Assembly: GCA_963818205.1 (NCBI GenBank)
Contig: CAWFRG010000014.1
Span: 62,001-126,000, forward strand
DNA length: 64,000 nt
Direction of reading: 5' to 3'
Origin: CAVVYV01 sp963818205
Lineage (GTDB): Bacteria; Actinomycetota; Thermoleophilia; Solirubrobacterales; 70-9
Position numbers and translations under genes: made by a program. A model generated the notes under the pieces. That model ran no database searches. It saw only the letters and a program-made list of their open reading frames with translations, and was not told the origin of the DNA. Positions 63,444-64,000 of the stretch are shown in pieces. Within the stretch, counting starts at the first letter, position 1; every line of letters begins with the position of its first letter.

Positions 63444-64000
63444 GTTCCTGCGCGGAGTGGGTGGCCTGGCAGTGCGCGGTGACGCCGCGGGCGGCCCGCG
63501 AGCACATCCGGGTGGCGAGGTGCCTGGAGGAGCTGCCGCTGATACACGAGGAATTCGCCGCGTGGGCGACTCTCCTACTCGAAGGTCCGGGCCTTGACCA
63601 GGGTCGCCGAGCCGGACACCGAGGAGGATCTGATCGAGCTCGCCACCCACGCGACCGCCGCCCAGCTCGAGCGGGTCGTCCGCGGCCTTCGCCGGGTGAG
63701 CTCAGAAGAGGCCGACGAGCACCACGCGAATCGCTACCTGGTCTGCTGGTGGGAGGACGATGGCTCGCTCTCCGTTGCGAGGCCAGCTGCCGCCCGAGGA
63801 CGCCGCCCTCTTCCTCAAGGCCCTGGACGCCTCCCATGACCGGCTTCGCGAATCCGCGCCCCCACAAGGCAGCGGTTCCGCGGAACCGCCTCCACATCCG
63901 CGCCAGACCCACGCCGACGCCTTCGTTGCCATGGCCGAGACCTCGCTTTCTCGAGCTCGCGCCGGGCCAGAGGATCGATTCGATGCCAGCAACTACCAGG
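63444..64000 (+). pseudogene. DUF222 (13E12/HNH-endonuclease family) fragment, 5'-truncated and cut by the window edge
   Basis: Directly after the malic enzyme stop the sequence reads CAEWVAWQCAVTPRAAREHI, RVARCLEELPLIHEEFAA, then (one frame over) LSYSKVRALTRVAEPDTEED, HATAAQLERVVRGLRRVSSE, and one further shift near 63780 before GQLPPEDAALFLKALDASHD. This is the DUF222 domain that precedes an HNH nuclease in a large, multi-copy actinobacterial family. The usual first 70-100 residues and a start are missing. The HNH part would lie past the window end. Either a relic or a misjoined assembly. Confidence 0.7.

Noticed and set aside
1..64000. Search for tRNA, rRNA, transposases, integrases, toxin-antitoxin pairs and phage genes
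   Set aside because: No stretch read as any of these; the only mobile-element-like signals are the palindrome at 3459-3584 and the DUF222 fragment at the right edge.

Overview
The window is strongly GC-rich bacterial DNA, with short or overlapping intergenic spaces, many GTG and TTG starts, and housekeeping genes (uvrB, coaE, rpsA, polA) of actinobacterial type. The gene content and protein style suggest a class Thermoleophilia actinobacterium (Solirubrobacterales or Gaiellales relatives), probably from an environmental assembly. This placement is inferred; there is no rRNA in the window to prove it. No tRNA, rRNA, CRISPR array, transposase or phage gene was seen. Many conserved genes carry single-base frameshifts, densest between about 47.3 and 55 kb. 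These look like sequence errors more than decay, so several CDS entries join reading frames.

Layout. 1-11 kb is mostly housekeeping: a coiled-coil protein, a small membrane protein, a haem peroxidase with a Rossmann reductase, uvrB (its 3' end lies in a nested palindrome), a trypsin-like protease, a lytic transglycosylase, coaE, rpsA and a geranylgeranyl-reductase-like flavoprotein. 11-17 kb (minus strand) is an operon for gamma-glutamyl-amide chemistry of the N-methylglutamate type: gmaS-like glutamine synthetase, a three-subunit glutamate-synthase-like enzyme (MgsA/B/C type) and NAD formate dehydrogenase. 17-21 kb holds a class V (serine/alanine-glyoxylate) aminotransferase, a LysR regulator, phosphoribulokinase and malyl-CoA lyase. 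21-30 kb (plus) is the four-subunit sarcosine/N-methylglutamate oxidase-dehydrogenase in the order D-A-G-B, then formate-THF ligase, a cyclodeaminase-like protein, a GntR regulator and an EamA transporter. 30-38 kb (minus) is a second, diverged gmaS-mgsABC operon that ends in a small unknown protein and two tandem FAD oxidases. 38-43.5 kb has a class I glutamine amidotransferase, three small membrane proteins, an Amt transporter and a divergent GAF-PucR regulator. 43.5-47 kb has a sensor-like membrane protein, a CPA1 antiporter and an MFS transporter. 47-50.7 kb has an NDP-forming acyl-CoA synthetase and an acyl-CoA dehydrogenase. 50.7-59 kb has a Rieske oxygenase, TetR, a polyamine-type ABC transporter, a GcvT/DmdA-like protein and a flavin amine oxidase. 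The window ends with polA, malic enzyme and a 5'-truncated DUF222 (HNH-endonuclease family) reading frame.

How it may work together. Methylated amines enter through Amt or the ABC transporter. They are loaded onto glutamate by GmaS/Mgs or demethylated by the Rieske and GcvT-like proteins. N-methyl groups are released by the Sox/Mgd complex or the tandem oxidases, pass through tetrahydrofolate to formate (Fhs, FchA), and are burned to CO2 by formate dehydrogenase. Malyl-CoA lyase, the glyoxylate aminotransferase and phosphoribulokinase hint at carbon assimilation by a partial serine cycle and/or re-fixation of CO2. The most unusual points are two paralogous Gma/Mgs sets in one locus, loss of all three Fe-S cysteines in one MgsC, and a 17-bp motif shared by the promoter regions of the sox/mgd operon and the second gmaS operon.
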